Of a stretch of DNA of 31,920 bases, positions 1-7,625 are shown piece by piece (the stretch's first letter is position 1; every line of letters starts with the position of its first letter). The position numbers were made by a program, and so were the translations under genes. A model generated the notes under the pieces. That model did not search any database. It saw only the letters and a list, made by a program, of their open reading frames with translations, and was not told where the DNA came from. Source of the stretch: an uncultured Alistipes sp. (GTDB lineage Bacteria > Bacteroidota > Bacteroidia > Bacteroidales > Rikenellaceae); contig CATKXN010000017.1 of assembly GCA_949840605.1 (NCBI GenBank), positions 1 to 31,920 on the forward strand, read 5' to 3'.

Positions 1-467
1 TTCCACTCGTGCACGACCTCCTTGTCGCCGGCCACGACCGTCGCCGAGATGAGCACCTCCTCGCCCGTCAGACAGGAGACGGTCTCCTCCCCGTTCGAGA
101 ACTCCACCTTCAGGGGCGATCCCTCGATGGTCACCGAATAGTCCTTCACGACCTTTCCGGCCGTGTTCGAAGCCTCGAAATGCACGTCATAGGTGCCTTT
201 GGCCCGGAACACATAGGTCATCGAAGCCGTCGAGGCCATCAGTTTCCCGTCGACGAACCAGCCGCAGCTGAGCGGTCCGGGGCTCTCGATCACCGCCTCG
301 AAACGCACGGGGTCGTCGACACGGGCCGACACGGCGGATTCCGTGACGGGGAATCTCACCTGCGGCACGACGGCCTGCAGTTCGTCCGTCGTATCGTCGC
401 CGCCGCATCCCCACAGCGCAGCCAGTCCCAGCAGCAGGACCGCCTGCATCCGAATGATCTTTTTCAT
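1..467 (-). CDS. PKD-domain surface lipoprotein, 3'-truncated by window edge
   Basis: This is the last visible gene of the PUL and has no stop before the left edge. It opens with a lipoprotein signal ending ..LAALWGC (Cys21). An Ig-like PKD repeat follows, with the features CGWFVDGKLMAS and GTYDVHFEASNTAGK, and then the start of a second repeat (EVVHEW). The protein aligns closely with the next gene upstream (486-1838) in signal peptide, lipobox and first repeat, so the two are tandem paralogues. ATG 467 was chosen because it matches the paralogue start; an in-frame ATG at 479 is the alternative. PKD domains in PUL lipoproteins usually act as spacers or glycan-binding modules at the cell surface. 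A surface glycan-binding role is inferred from the family and the operon. The C-terminal half, where a carbohydrate-binding module is expected, is outside the window. Confidence 0.85.
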   Translation of the reverse strand, partial: MKKIIRMQAVLLLGLAALWGCGGDDTTDELQAVVPQVRFPVTESAVSARVDDPVRFEAVIESPGPLSCGWFVDGKLMASTASMTYVFRAKGTYDVHFEASNTAGKVVKDYSVTIEGSPLKVEFSNGEETVSCLTGEEVLISATVVAGDKEVVHEW

Positions 468-485
468 CGTCTTTCGCATTTCAGT

Positions 486-1838
486 TTACTCCAAAAACTC
501 GATATCGTCGATATACACCGTACGGGTGTTGGTCTCGGTCACGGGCCCCGAGGCGATATTGTTGCCGTCCTCTTTCAGCAGCGGACGGAAAGTGATGTTC
601 TTCCCCGGATCGAGATGCTTACCGAACCGGTACTCCAGCACCTCCCATTCGTCCCGGAACTGCGGCTTGGCCACAGGCGCATGCTTGACCCCGTCGTACT
701 GGACGCGGGGATAATACTTGTTCCTGCCCAGGTAAATCTTGAACCGGATGCCCGTGTACTTCGTCACGTCGATCCTGTCGGCCGGAATCTCTTTCAGTTT
801 CAGGTCGAAATACCCCGACGTGCCGCCCGTGCCGGTAACGTTGTCGCGAAGCACCTTCAGGCTCGTGTTGATCCCTTCGGGTTTGGGGTTGTCCGCCAGT
901 TCGATACCCGGGGTATTCTGCTTCAGGGTCCACCATTTGGGCAGTTCGGTGTAATCCTCGAAATGCTCGAAGAGCGCGCCCGACGGAATCATCGTCACGG
1001 TCCACGTGCGCTCCACGGTCTCCTGCTTGGCATTCACGCCGCGGTAGGCGATCGTATAGGGGCCCTTGCCGTCGAAAGCGCGGCTGAACACGGCGTCGGT
1101 CGAGACGGTCGCGCCGTCCACCCTCCATTCGTGCCGCACGCCCGTGCCGCCGTACTTCACCGTGGCGATGATCTCCACCACGGCGCCCTCCTTGCAGGCG
1201 ATCGTCTCGTCGTTGTTCGAGAAGCCGATCTCCAGCGGACGCTCCGTGGCCAGCACCTCGAAACTCTTCCGGAAAGTCCCGGCGGCGTTCGTACCCGCAT
1301 AGGCCACGGTATAGACCCGTGCTTCGGGCAGGCCGAAGGTGTCGAAATAGGCCTTGTCGGACTTCACCTCGCCGTCCACCCTCCATTCGTGAACGACGTC
1401 CGATCCGGCGTCTACGACGGCCATGACCTTCAGCATGTCCAGCTGACGGCGCACGATGCGCGTCGAGTCGCCCACCGAAAGGTGCATTTCCAGCACGTCG
1501 GCGACTTTCACGGCATAGCTTTTTTCCACTTTTCCGGCGCCGTTGCGGGCCTCGAAGCGCACTTCGTAGTCGCCCGGGGCGCTGAACGTATAGGTCATCT
1601 CCGCGGTCGAGGCTTCGAGCGTTCCGTCGACATACCATCCGCAGGTGAGTCTGTCGCCGCTCCCGATGTCGGCCCGGAACACCACCGGATCGCCGACGAC
1701 GGCCGCCAGCGAGGACTCCTGCACCGGGAACGTCACCTGCGGCGCCGTGTGCTGCAGCGGGGTCACATCCTCCTCGCAGCCCCACAGGGCCACGGTCCCC
1801 AGCAGCAGAATCATTTTTGTCTTCAATAGGGTTTTCAT
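486..1838 (-). CDS. PKD-domain lipoprotein with C-terminal jelly-roll-like domain (putative surface glycan-binding protein)
   Basis: This 450-residue protein has a lipobox ..GTVALWGC with Cys21. Three PKD/Ig-like repeats follow at roughly residues 32-115, 116-197 and 198-285. Each carries the W-x-VDG core and a YTVAYAGTNAAG-like F/G strand. The last 160 residues, from about FEHFEDYTELPKWW to TVYIDDIEFLE, look like a beta-sandwich carbohydrate-binding module. ATG 1838 gives a classical lipoprotein signal and leaves 13 bp after the preceding stop. The upstream in-frame ATG at 1862 would overlap the preceding gene and add a charged tail before the signal. No catalytic motif is visible. Position in the PUL suggests a surface glycan-binding protein that presents substrate to SusC/D. 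That role is inferred; the PKD assignment is firm and the CBM family is not identified. Confidence 0.85.
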   Translation of the reverse strand: MKTLLKTKMILLLGTVALWGCEEDVTPLQHTAPQVTFPVQESSLAAVVGDPVVFRADIGSGDRLTCGWYVDGTLEASTAEMTYTFSAPGDYEVRFEARNGAGKVEKSYAVKVADVLEMHLSVGDSTRIVRRQLDMLKVMAVVDAGSDVVHEWRVDGEVKSDKAYFDTFGLPEARVYTVAYAGTNAAGTFRKSFEVLATERPLEIGFSNNDETIACKEGAVVEIIATVKYGGTGVRHEWRVDGATVSTDAVFSRAFDGKGPYTIAYRGVNAKQETVERTWTVTMIPSGALFEHFEDYTELPKWWTLKQNTPGIELADNPKPEGINTSLKVLRDNVTGTGGTSGYFDLKLKEIPADRIDVTKYTGIRFKIYLGRNKYYPRVQYDGVKHAPVAKPQFRDEWEVLEYRFGKHLDPGKNITFRPLLKEDGNNIASGPVTETNTRTVYIDDIEFLE

Positions 1839-1851
1839 AATTCGGTCGGTT

Positions 1852-3324
1852 TTATTGCGCATCGTAAAAGCGGGTCAGCTGATAGACGTTGCCGTTCAGC
1901 GCCTCCATATTGTCCAGCAGGGGCGTATAGTACTGGAAGTCCCAGGTCACCATGCCCTTGTTCGAATCGCGGTTCGAGGGGTCGGTGTTCTCATTCTCGG
2001 GGTCGTTGTCCTGATAGGTGAACCAGTGCCAGCCGACGCACACCTTGCTCTCGATGAGTTTCAGCGCGAAGTTCTGGTAGAAATAGCCGCGTTCGGCCTG
2101 CGTGCGGACGTTCCATCCGGCCCCGGTGGTGTTCGGAAGCTCCGAATCCTCGCCCTTGGTGTAGAACTCCGTCACGAAGAACGGCTTTCCGGACCACGCG
2201 CCCCAGTTCTGCACGGCCTGCGCGTCGGGCTCCCATTTCTGGTAGTGGTTGATCGAGAGGATGTCCATGTACCTGCCGGCGGTCCTGAACAGCTCGTCGT
2301 TCGCCAGTTCGTAGTTCCACTGGTTGAAACGGCAGCCCAGGTAGAGGTGGTTGGGATCGTACTTTTTGATCGCCGCGGTCACCTTTTCCAGATAGACCTC
2401 CAGACAGTAGGCGATGAAGGCGCGGCGGTCGGCGTCCGTAGCCTCGGAGAGCTTCGCTCCGGTCTTGCCCTTGCGCCGGTCGAGCCACTCCTGAGCTTTC
2501 TGATGGTTGACGTGCGTTGCGGGCCACTTCTCCAGGCAGCGGTCCAGCGCGTAGTCCTTCCACGGAATCTCGTTGTCGGTGAAATAACCGATGCAGTAGG
2601 GATCGTCCTTGTACTTGGAGATGGTCTTGATCTCGCTTTCGACGTACTCGTCGAATTTGGGGTGGAAGACCATCGCAAAGTCGTTGGGATAGCCCTCCCA
2701 GCCCGACCAGTTCGCGCCGGCCTCCTCGCCCGAGGACTTGATGTAGCCGTTGAGCTTGCCCATCGGGCTGACGATCACCGTATAGGGCATCGGCTCGGCG
2801 AGCTTGCGCACGGTCTCGACGTTCGACCAGGCTCCCAGGCCGTTGAACCCGCGGGCCTTGAGCATCGAGGTCTCCTGACGGGCCCACTCCGAGGCCGATC
2901 CGAACTTCTCCTGCAGCTTGGCCTGCTGGCGGTCCGAACCGCCGGCGCTGAACACGGCCACGCCCTTGCAGATGTAGAGGTTGCCCTCGGGGGTTATCAT
3001 CCACCAGCGTCCGCCGATCTGCTGCGTGCGGAAAAATCCCGTCGCCGTCAGCGACGAGACCTTCCAGCCGCCGTACTTGTCGGTGGCGGGATCTTCGCCG
3101 GGCGTGAAGCCGTGGATGCGGTCGACCGTGTAGGCGAGGTAGTCGCCCCACGCCGAGGTCTTGTTCTTGCGGGCGCGCACCTCGTGGGGCGGCTCCACGT
3201 CCGAGGGCGTATCGTCGTCGGAGGGATAGACCTCGGGCAGCGCATAGGTCTTGTCTTCCGCGCAGCCGGCGGCCAGAAGCGCGGCGGCAGCGGTCAAAAG
3301 CAGGTATTTCAGCGGTTTATTCAT
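1852..3324 (-). CDS. GH50-like (agarase-family) glycoside hydrolase, lipoprotein
   Basis: This 490-residue protein is a predicted surface lipoprotein with lipobox ..ALLAAGC (Cys21) and an acidic linker. The N-terminal part contains TGFFRTQQIGGRWWMITPEG, a signature of agarase-like GH50 proteins, followed by a TIM barrel. Candidate catalytic residues are Glu252 in TDNEIPW (acid/base) and Glu386 in FFVTEFYTKG (nucleophile), in the clan GH-A arrangement. HLYLGCRF and VGWHWFTYQDND also fit GH50. ATG 3324 is preferred over the upstream ATG at 3366 because it gives the signal peptide. It overlaps the preceding stop by 8 bp, which implies translational coupling. The substrate is probably a beta-linked galactan or similar glycan, but this cannot be decided from sequence. 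GH family assigned by motif memory, not by a search. Confidence 0.85.
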   Translation of the reverse strand: MNKPLKYLLLTAAAALLAAGCAEDKTYALPEVYPSDDDTPSDVEPPHEVRARKNKTSAWGDYLAYTVDRIHGFTPGEDPATDKYGGWKVSSLTATGFFRTQQIGGRWWMITPEGNLYICKGVAVFSAGGSDRQQAKLQEKFGSASEWARQETSMLKARGFNGLGAWSNVETVRKLAEPMPYTVIVSPMGKLNGYIKSSGEEAGANWSGWEGYPNDFAMVFHPKFDEYVESEIKTISKYKDDPYCIGYFTDNEIPWKDYALDRCLEKWPATHVNHQKAQEWLDRRKGKTGAKLSEATDADRRAFIAYCLEVYLEKVTAAIKKYDPNHLYLGCRFNQWNYELANDELFRTAGRYMDILSINHYQKWEPDAQAVQNWGAWSGKPFFVTEFYTKGEDSELPNTTGAGWNVRTQAERGYFYQNFALKLIESKVCVGWHWFTYQDNDPENENTDPSNRDSNKGMVTWDFQYYTPLLDNMEALNGNVYQLTRFYDAQ

Positions 3325-4777
3325 GGCTATTCGGTCGTTTTCGGTTTGCTTCGGCCTTCTCCGCATCCAGATGGCGGATCAGCCGGTAGGTGCAGTCGTT
3401 CAACTGCTTCATCTCGTCTAACAGGACGGTGTAGGGCTCGAAATTCCAGGCCACGACGCCCTTGTTCGAATCGCGGTTCGAGGGGTCGGTCTTCAGGTTC
3501 TGGGGATCGTTGTCCATGTAGGTGAACCAGTGCCATCCCACGCAGTTGCCGCTGCGCAGCAGCTCCGTCACGAAATTCTGGTAGAACCAGCCGCGGTCGG
3601 CCTGCGTCCGCACGTTCCATCCGGCTCCGGTGTTGTTCGGCAGCCCCGAATCCTCGCCCTTGGTGTAGAACTCGGTGATGATGAAAGGCTTGCCCGACCA
3701 TTTCTCCCAGTCGGCCATCCATGCGGCGTCGGGTTCCCACAGCCGGTAGTGGTTGATCGAGATCACGTCCATATATTTGCCGGCCACGGCGAAAATCTCC
3801 GGGCTGGCCATCTCCTGCCGGTGCTGGTTGAAGCGGCAGCCCAGGTAGAGGTGATTGGGGTCGTACCTGCGGAGCGCTTCGGTGACCTTGCGCATGTAGG
3901 TGTCGAAATAGAAGGCCCGGAACGCTTTGCGGTCGGCATCGGTGATCTCCGCCGCCGGGGCGTCCTTCACGCCCTTGCGCTCGTCGTACCACTTGCGGAC
4001 GGCGATGTAGGCATCCTCGTCATACGCCAGCAGCGTCAGGTGACGGTCCAGCGCATCGTTGACCCACGGCAGCTCGTTGTCGGTGAAATAGCCCAGCAGG
4101 TACTTGTCGTCGCGGTACCTGGCGATGGGCGCGACGGCCCGGTCGATCACGGCGTCGAACCCCGGATCGAAGACCATCGCCAGGTCGAAGCGGTAGCCCT
4201 GCCATCCGGCCTGCTTATACTTGCCGCCGAAATGCCTGCGGTGCTGCGAGCGGTACATGCCCATCGGACTCACGATCACGGTGTAAGGCATCGGGTGCTC
4301 CGACTCGCGGACCGTGTTCACATCCGACCAGGCACCCAGTCCGTTGAACCCGTAGCGGCGCAGCATCTCCTGCTGGTCGGCGGCCCACGCCGCGGGCGTG
4401 CCGAACTTCTCTGCGAGGGCCTTCTTCTGGCGGTCCGAACCGCCCGTCGTGAAGACGGCCACGGCCTTGTGGATGAAGGGCCACCCTTCGGGGTCGATCA
4501 GCCACCATCGGTCGCCGATCTTCTGCGTGCGGAAGAATCCGGTGGCCTCCTGCCGGTCAACCATCCAACCGCCGTAGACACTCTGTTTGGGATCGCTTTT
4601 CCGGCAGTTGAAACCCGGAAGGCGGTCGACGGTCTTCGCCTCGTAGCTCTTCCATTCGGGTTTCTGCGCATTCTCCCGGGCCTCGACCCGCCGGTACTCC
4701 GGAGCCTTGGCCGCAAGGCTTCCGGCGGCCAAGACGGCGGCCGCCAGAAGCGTCAGTCTGTTCATGAGTCGTTTCAT
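3317..4777 (-). CDS. GH50-like (agarase-family) glycoside hydrolase, secreted
   Basis: This 486-residue protein is a paralogue of the downstream gene 1852-3324 across its full length, with the same motifs: TGFFRTQKIGDRWWLIDPEG, YFTDNELPW (Glu235, probable acid/base), HLYLGCRF, FIITEFYTKGEDSGLP (Glu369, probable nucleophile) and VGWHWFTYMDNDP. The signal sequence ends ..AGSLAAKA with no Cys, so this copy is predicted to be cleaved by signal peptidase I and to work in the periplasm, unlike its lipoprotein paralogue. Such a pair would allow cutting outside and then inside the outer membrane; this division is inferred. It starts 4 bp after the DUF1735 gene stop. The C-terminus is lysine/arginine rich (EKAEANRKRPNSHE) and its end overlaps the next gene. 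Exact specificity is unknown. Confidence 0.85.
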   Translation of the reverse strand: MKRLMNRLTLLAAAVLAAGSLAAKAPEYRRVEARENAQKPEWKSYEAKTVDRLPGFNCRKSDPKQSVYGGWMVDRQEATGFFRTQKIGDRWWLIDPEGWPFIHKAVAVFTTGGSDRQKKALAEKFGTPAAWAADQQEMLRRYGFNGLGAWSDVNTVRESEHPMPYTVIVSPMGMYRSQHRRHFGGKYKQAGWQGYRFDLAMVFDPGFDAVIDRAVAPIARYRDDKYLLGYFTDNELPWVNDALDRHLTLLAYDEDAYIAVRKWYDERKGVKDAPAAEITDADRKAFRAFYFDTYMRKVTEALRRYDPNHLYLGCRFNQHRQEMASPEIFAVAGKYMDVISINHYRLWEPDAAWMADWEKWSGKPFIITEFYTKGEDSGLPNNTGAGWNVRTQADRGWFYQNFVTELLRSGNCVGWHWFTYMDNDPQNLKTDPSNRDSNKGVVAWNFEPYTVLLDEMKQLNDCTYRLIRHLDAEKAEANRKRPNSHE

Positions 4778-4781
4778 ACGG

Positions 4782-5771
4782 CTATTCGTAGTTACCGGGG
4801 TTCTCGTCCTGCCACTCGTTCACGCCGTCGCGCACGCGGTTGCGGAACGTCAGCGTATCGGTAGCGTGATAGATCAGTCCATCCTTCTCGTACTTGTATT
4901 TGAGGTAGATCCGGCGGTTCTGCAGCAGCTTCGCGCGGTTGAACGAGCACTCGCCGTCGGCCTCGACCACATAGTCGGCGCCGTCCGCGGCGCTCACCGT
5001 GACCGCCCCGTCCGGACCCTGCGTCAGCCGGAGCTGGGCCTTCGAACCGTTCAGCTCGCCGCCCACGGCATTGGCCGTCAGCGAGAACGGCGCGACGGTG
5101 GTCAGCGTCCAGACGCGCGTTTCGGGCTGCGGGACGGTCGTATAGTAGGCGATGCGGTTGACCTCCGTGCCCGCGGCGTCCGTCACGACGGTCTCGCCGC
5201 CGTGCCAGTAGTTGCCGAAGAGCATGTTCTCGTAGCGCACGCCGATCACCGAGGTCTCCTTGCCGGCGATCAGGCCGGTGCCGTAGCCGTCGGTCAGGCG
5301 CAGGGGGATCACATACTTGGGCAGCGTGCGCGAAGCGTCGGCGAGAAACTTCGCGGAGTCGATCTTGATGACGATCTGCCCCAGGTGCGAACCCCGGCGG
5401 ATCGTCACGCGGCCGTCGGTGCCGCCCTCGGGCAGCAGCTTATACTCCTCGGCCGACAGCGCCTCGAGCGAGCCGAGCGGTTTGACGAGATTCTGGATGT
5501 AGGAAAAGACGTGGGTCTTCATCGCCTGCAGCGTCGCGTCGCTGACCAGCGAATAGTCGATCTCGAAGCCGATCGGACGATCCGCGGAGTTGTCGATCGT
5601 GCCGCCCAGCGCCACGCCCGTGGAGAAGCGCATGCCCTCGCCCACGACGACCGAACGGACGTCGGTCTGGTTGGCGAAACCCGCGCCCTGCGTGTCGTTG
5701 TCCTTCACATACTCGTCGTAACACGACGTCAATGCGGCGGCGGCAGCCAATATGAACAGGTATTTTTTCAT
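4782..5771 (-). CDS. DUF1735-type (BT_3987-like) surface lipoprotein
   Basis: This 329-residue lipoprotein has a signal ending ..AAAALTSC (Cys17). The N-terminal half (about residues 30-170) contains features of the DUF1735 domain: a GVALGGTIDNSADRPIGFEID-type strand and VTIRRGSHLGQIVIKID followed by KYVIPLRLTDGYGTG. The C-terminal half (about 185-329) is a second beta-rich domain with FGNYWHGGETVV and LTTVAPFSLTANAVG, resembling the DUF4361-like domain often found with DUF1735. Proteins of this type follow susD in many PULs and are regarded as surface glycan-binding proteins or glycosidase-associated modules. No catalytic residues are apparent. It sits 28 bp after susD and 4 bp before the first hydrolase, so it is certainly in the same transcription unit. 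Confidence 0.8.
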   Translation of the reverse strand: MKKYLFILAAAAALTSCYDEYVKDNDTQGAGFANQTDVRSVVVGEGMRFSTGVALGGTIDNSADRPIGFEIDYSLVSDATLQAMKTHVFSYIQNLVKPLGSLEALSAEEYKLLPEGGTDGRVTIRRGSHLGQIVIKIDSAKFLADASRTLPKYVIPLRLTDGYGTGLIAGKETSVIGVRYENMLFGNYWHGGETVVTDAAGTEVNRIAYYTTVPQPETRVWTLTTVAPFSLTANAVGGELNGSKAQLRLTQGPDGAVTVSAADGADYVVEADGECSFNRAKLLQNRRIYLKYKYEKDGLIYHATDTLTFRNRVRDGVNEWQDENPGNYE

Positions 5772-5799
5772 GGTTTTACGATTTTTTCCGGGTTATGAT

Positions 5800-7614
5800 T
5801 TACTGCCAGTTCTCCCAGCCTTCGTTCTGCACGAGGCCCTTGACGTTGAGCATCTCCTTGTAGGGGATCGGGAGGTAGGCCGACGTGAACGAGCGCTTTT
5901 CGACCACGTGGCCGAAGTCGTATACGAAGTCGCCGCTCAGCTGGCGCGTAATCTGCACGCCGTGCACCTCGCGGTTCAGCTCGCCGAGCGTCGTCGTCCA
6001 GCGGCGCAGGTCGAAGAAGCGCGTGCCTTCGAAACAGGTCTCGATACGGCGCTCGTTGCGCAGGAACTTGTCGAAAGCCTCCTTGCCGGCCAGCGACACC
6101 TGCTCCAGATAGGGGTCCGACTTGATGCCCTCGGCGCCGTCGCAGGTCGTGCGGCTGCGCAGCCAGGCGATGGCCTCACGGGCCGTCAGGCCGTCGATCG
6201 GGGCGTTGGGGCCGCCGACCTGGTTGGCCGCCTCGGCAAAAGCCAGCACCATGTGGGCCCAGCGGATGAAGAACTTCGCGTGAGGCATCCTGTTGACCGA
6301 GGTTTCGGACCAGTTGAGGCCCATGTAGACGAACTTCTTGATGTGGTAGTTCGTCAGCGAGTTCTTCGAACTGGTTCCGGCCGCGTCCTTGCCGCCGTTG
6401 GACCAGTTTTCGAAACGGTAGGTCTTGCCGGTCTGCCCCGTGACCACCGATCGGCCGTTGTAGAAGATCACGCTGTAAAAGCGCGGGTCGCGGTTGAGGT
6501 AGGGATTCGCGGGATCGTAGGGGTACTCGGGCGACTCGCCGACGGGATAGCCGTCGGCCATGCCGAAGGCGTCGACCAGCTCCTGCGTGGCGCCCATCGT
6601 GCCGTTGCCCTGGAAGCCGCCCGGATAGAAGGCGCGTTCCATGTCGTCGTTCGAGGCTTTGTAGCGCGAGGCGTAGACGATTTCGGGGTTGTTGGGGTCG
6701 CACCAGTCGACCTGCCGGCCGACGGAGAAGCCGCCGGAGACGTTGTCCACCGTCATCTTGAAATCCATCACCTCCTTGGCGTATTCGGCGGCCTTGCGCC
6801 AGCGTTCCACGTCGCCGTCGGGGTTGAAGCGCGGGCTGGCCCACGTGAGGCAGACCAGCGCCTTGACGGCCACGGCGCTGATGCCGTCGAGGCGGCCCCA
6901 GTTCTGGGCGCCCATCACCCGGCGGTCGTCGGCGTTCGGCACCAGGAAGTCGCGGTGCGCGATCGGCAGGTACTTGTAGGCCGAGTCGCAGTCGCGCAGG
7001 ATCTGCGCCACGCACTCGTCGTAGGTGTTGCGCTCGAAGCGCAGGCCGCGCATCTCCTCGGGCGACATCTCCCAGACGCGCACCGGTTCGAGCAGGATGG
7101 GATACCCTAACAGGCGGCCGTCGGTGCCGCGTCCCCCGAACTTCTGCAGCAGGTCCCACTGGAACCACGCGCGCAGGGCGTAGGCTTCGCCCCAGAGGCG
7201 GTTGCGGAGCAGTTCGTCGAGACGCTCGTCGAGCATGTAGCGCATGTTCAGCCCGCGGTTGTCCTTGAGGAACAGGTTGACGTTGTAGATGCCCTTGTAG
7301 TCGCGGTCCCAGTAGGTTTCGAACGGGTCGTTCGTGGGGCTCGTGACGCCGACGGCGAAACGGCGCAGGACGTCGGTCGTCGAGGTGCGCACGGCGTTGT
7401 CCGTGGCGCAGTCGAGGTAGGCGCCCTCGTTGTCGTTGTAATTCTGTGCCATGTAGTCGTAGCACTTGCCGATGAGGCCCTGCATCGTCGTCGGGTTGGT
7501 CAGGATGTACTCCTCCGAGCGGATCGCGCTGGGATAGGGATCGAGGAAATCGCTGCACGAGCACACCGCACCGGCGGCGGCGACTGCCAATATCTGAAAT
7601 AGGATTCGTTTCAT
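5800..7614 (-). CDS. SusD/RagB family nutrient-binding outer-membrane lipoprotein (pair 2)
   Basis: This 604-residue SusD homologue has a lipobox ..AGAVCSC followed by SDFLDPYPS, the typical SusD N-terminus. The N-terminal TPR-like helices carry YDYMAQNYNDNEGAYLD and WGEAYALRAWFQWDLLQKFGG, which match the SusD helix consensus. The C-terminal signature FLRNERRIETCFEGTRFFDLRRW is diagnostic (R-x-E-x-C/L-x-EGxRxxDLRRW). SusD proteins cap the SusC channel, bind oligosaccharide at the cell surface and hand it over. It lies 11 bp downstream of its cognate susC (7626-10793). It is only distantly similar to the other SusD of this operon, so the two pairs probably do not bind identical ligand segments. 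Confidence 0.95.
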   Translation of the reverse strand: MKRILFQILAVAAAGAVCSCSDFLDPYPSAIRSEEYILTNPTTMQGLIGKCYDYMAQNYNDNEGAYLDCATDNAVRTSTTDVLRRFAVGVTSPTNDPFETYWDRDYKGIYNVNLFLKDNRGLNMRYMLDERLDELLRNRLWGEAYALRAWFQWDLLQKFGGRGTDGRLLGYPILLEPVRVWEMSPEEMRGLRFERNTYDECVAQILRDCDSAYKYLPIAHRDFLVPNADDRRVMGAQNWGRLDGISAVAVKALVCLTWASPRFNPDGDVERWRKAAEYAKEVMDFKMTVDNVSGGFSVGRQVDWCDPNNPEIVYASRYKASNDDMERAFYPGGFQGNGTMGATQELVDAFGMADGYPVGESPEYPYDPANPYLNRDPRFYSVIFYNGRSVVTGQTGKTYRFENWSNGGKDAAGTSSKNSLTNYHIKKFVYMGLNWSETSVNRMPHAKFFIRWAHMVLAFAEAANQVGGPNAPIDGLTAREAIAWLRSRTTCDGAEGIKSDPYLEQVSLAGKEAFDKFLRNERRIETCFEGTRFFDLRRWTTTLGELNREVHGVQITRQLSGDFVYDFGHVVEKRSFTSAYLPIPYKEMLNVKGLVQNEGWENWQ

Positions 7615-7625
7615 CGTCGTCTCAA

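Noticed and set aside
3325..3366. Upstream in-frame ATG at 3366 for the lipidated hydrolase
   Set aside because: It would place 14 charged residues before the signal peptide and extend the overlap with the preceding gene; ATG 3324 gives a clean lipoprotein signal.
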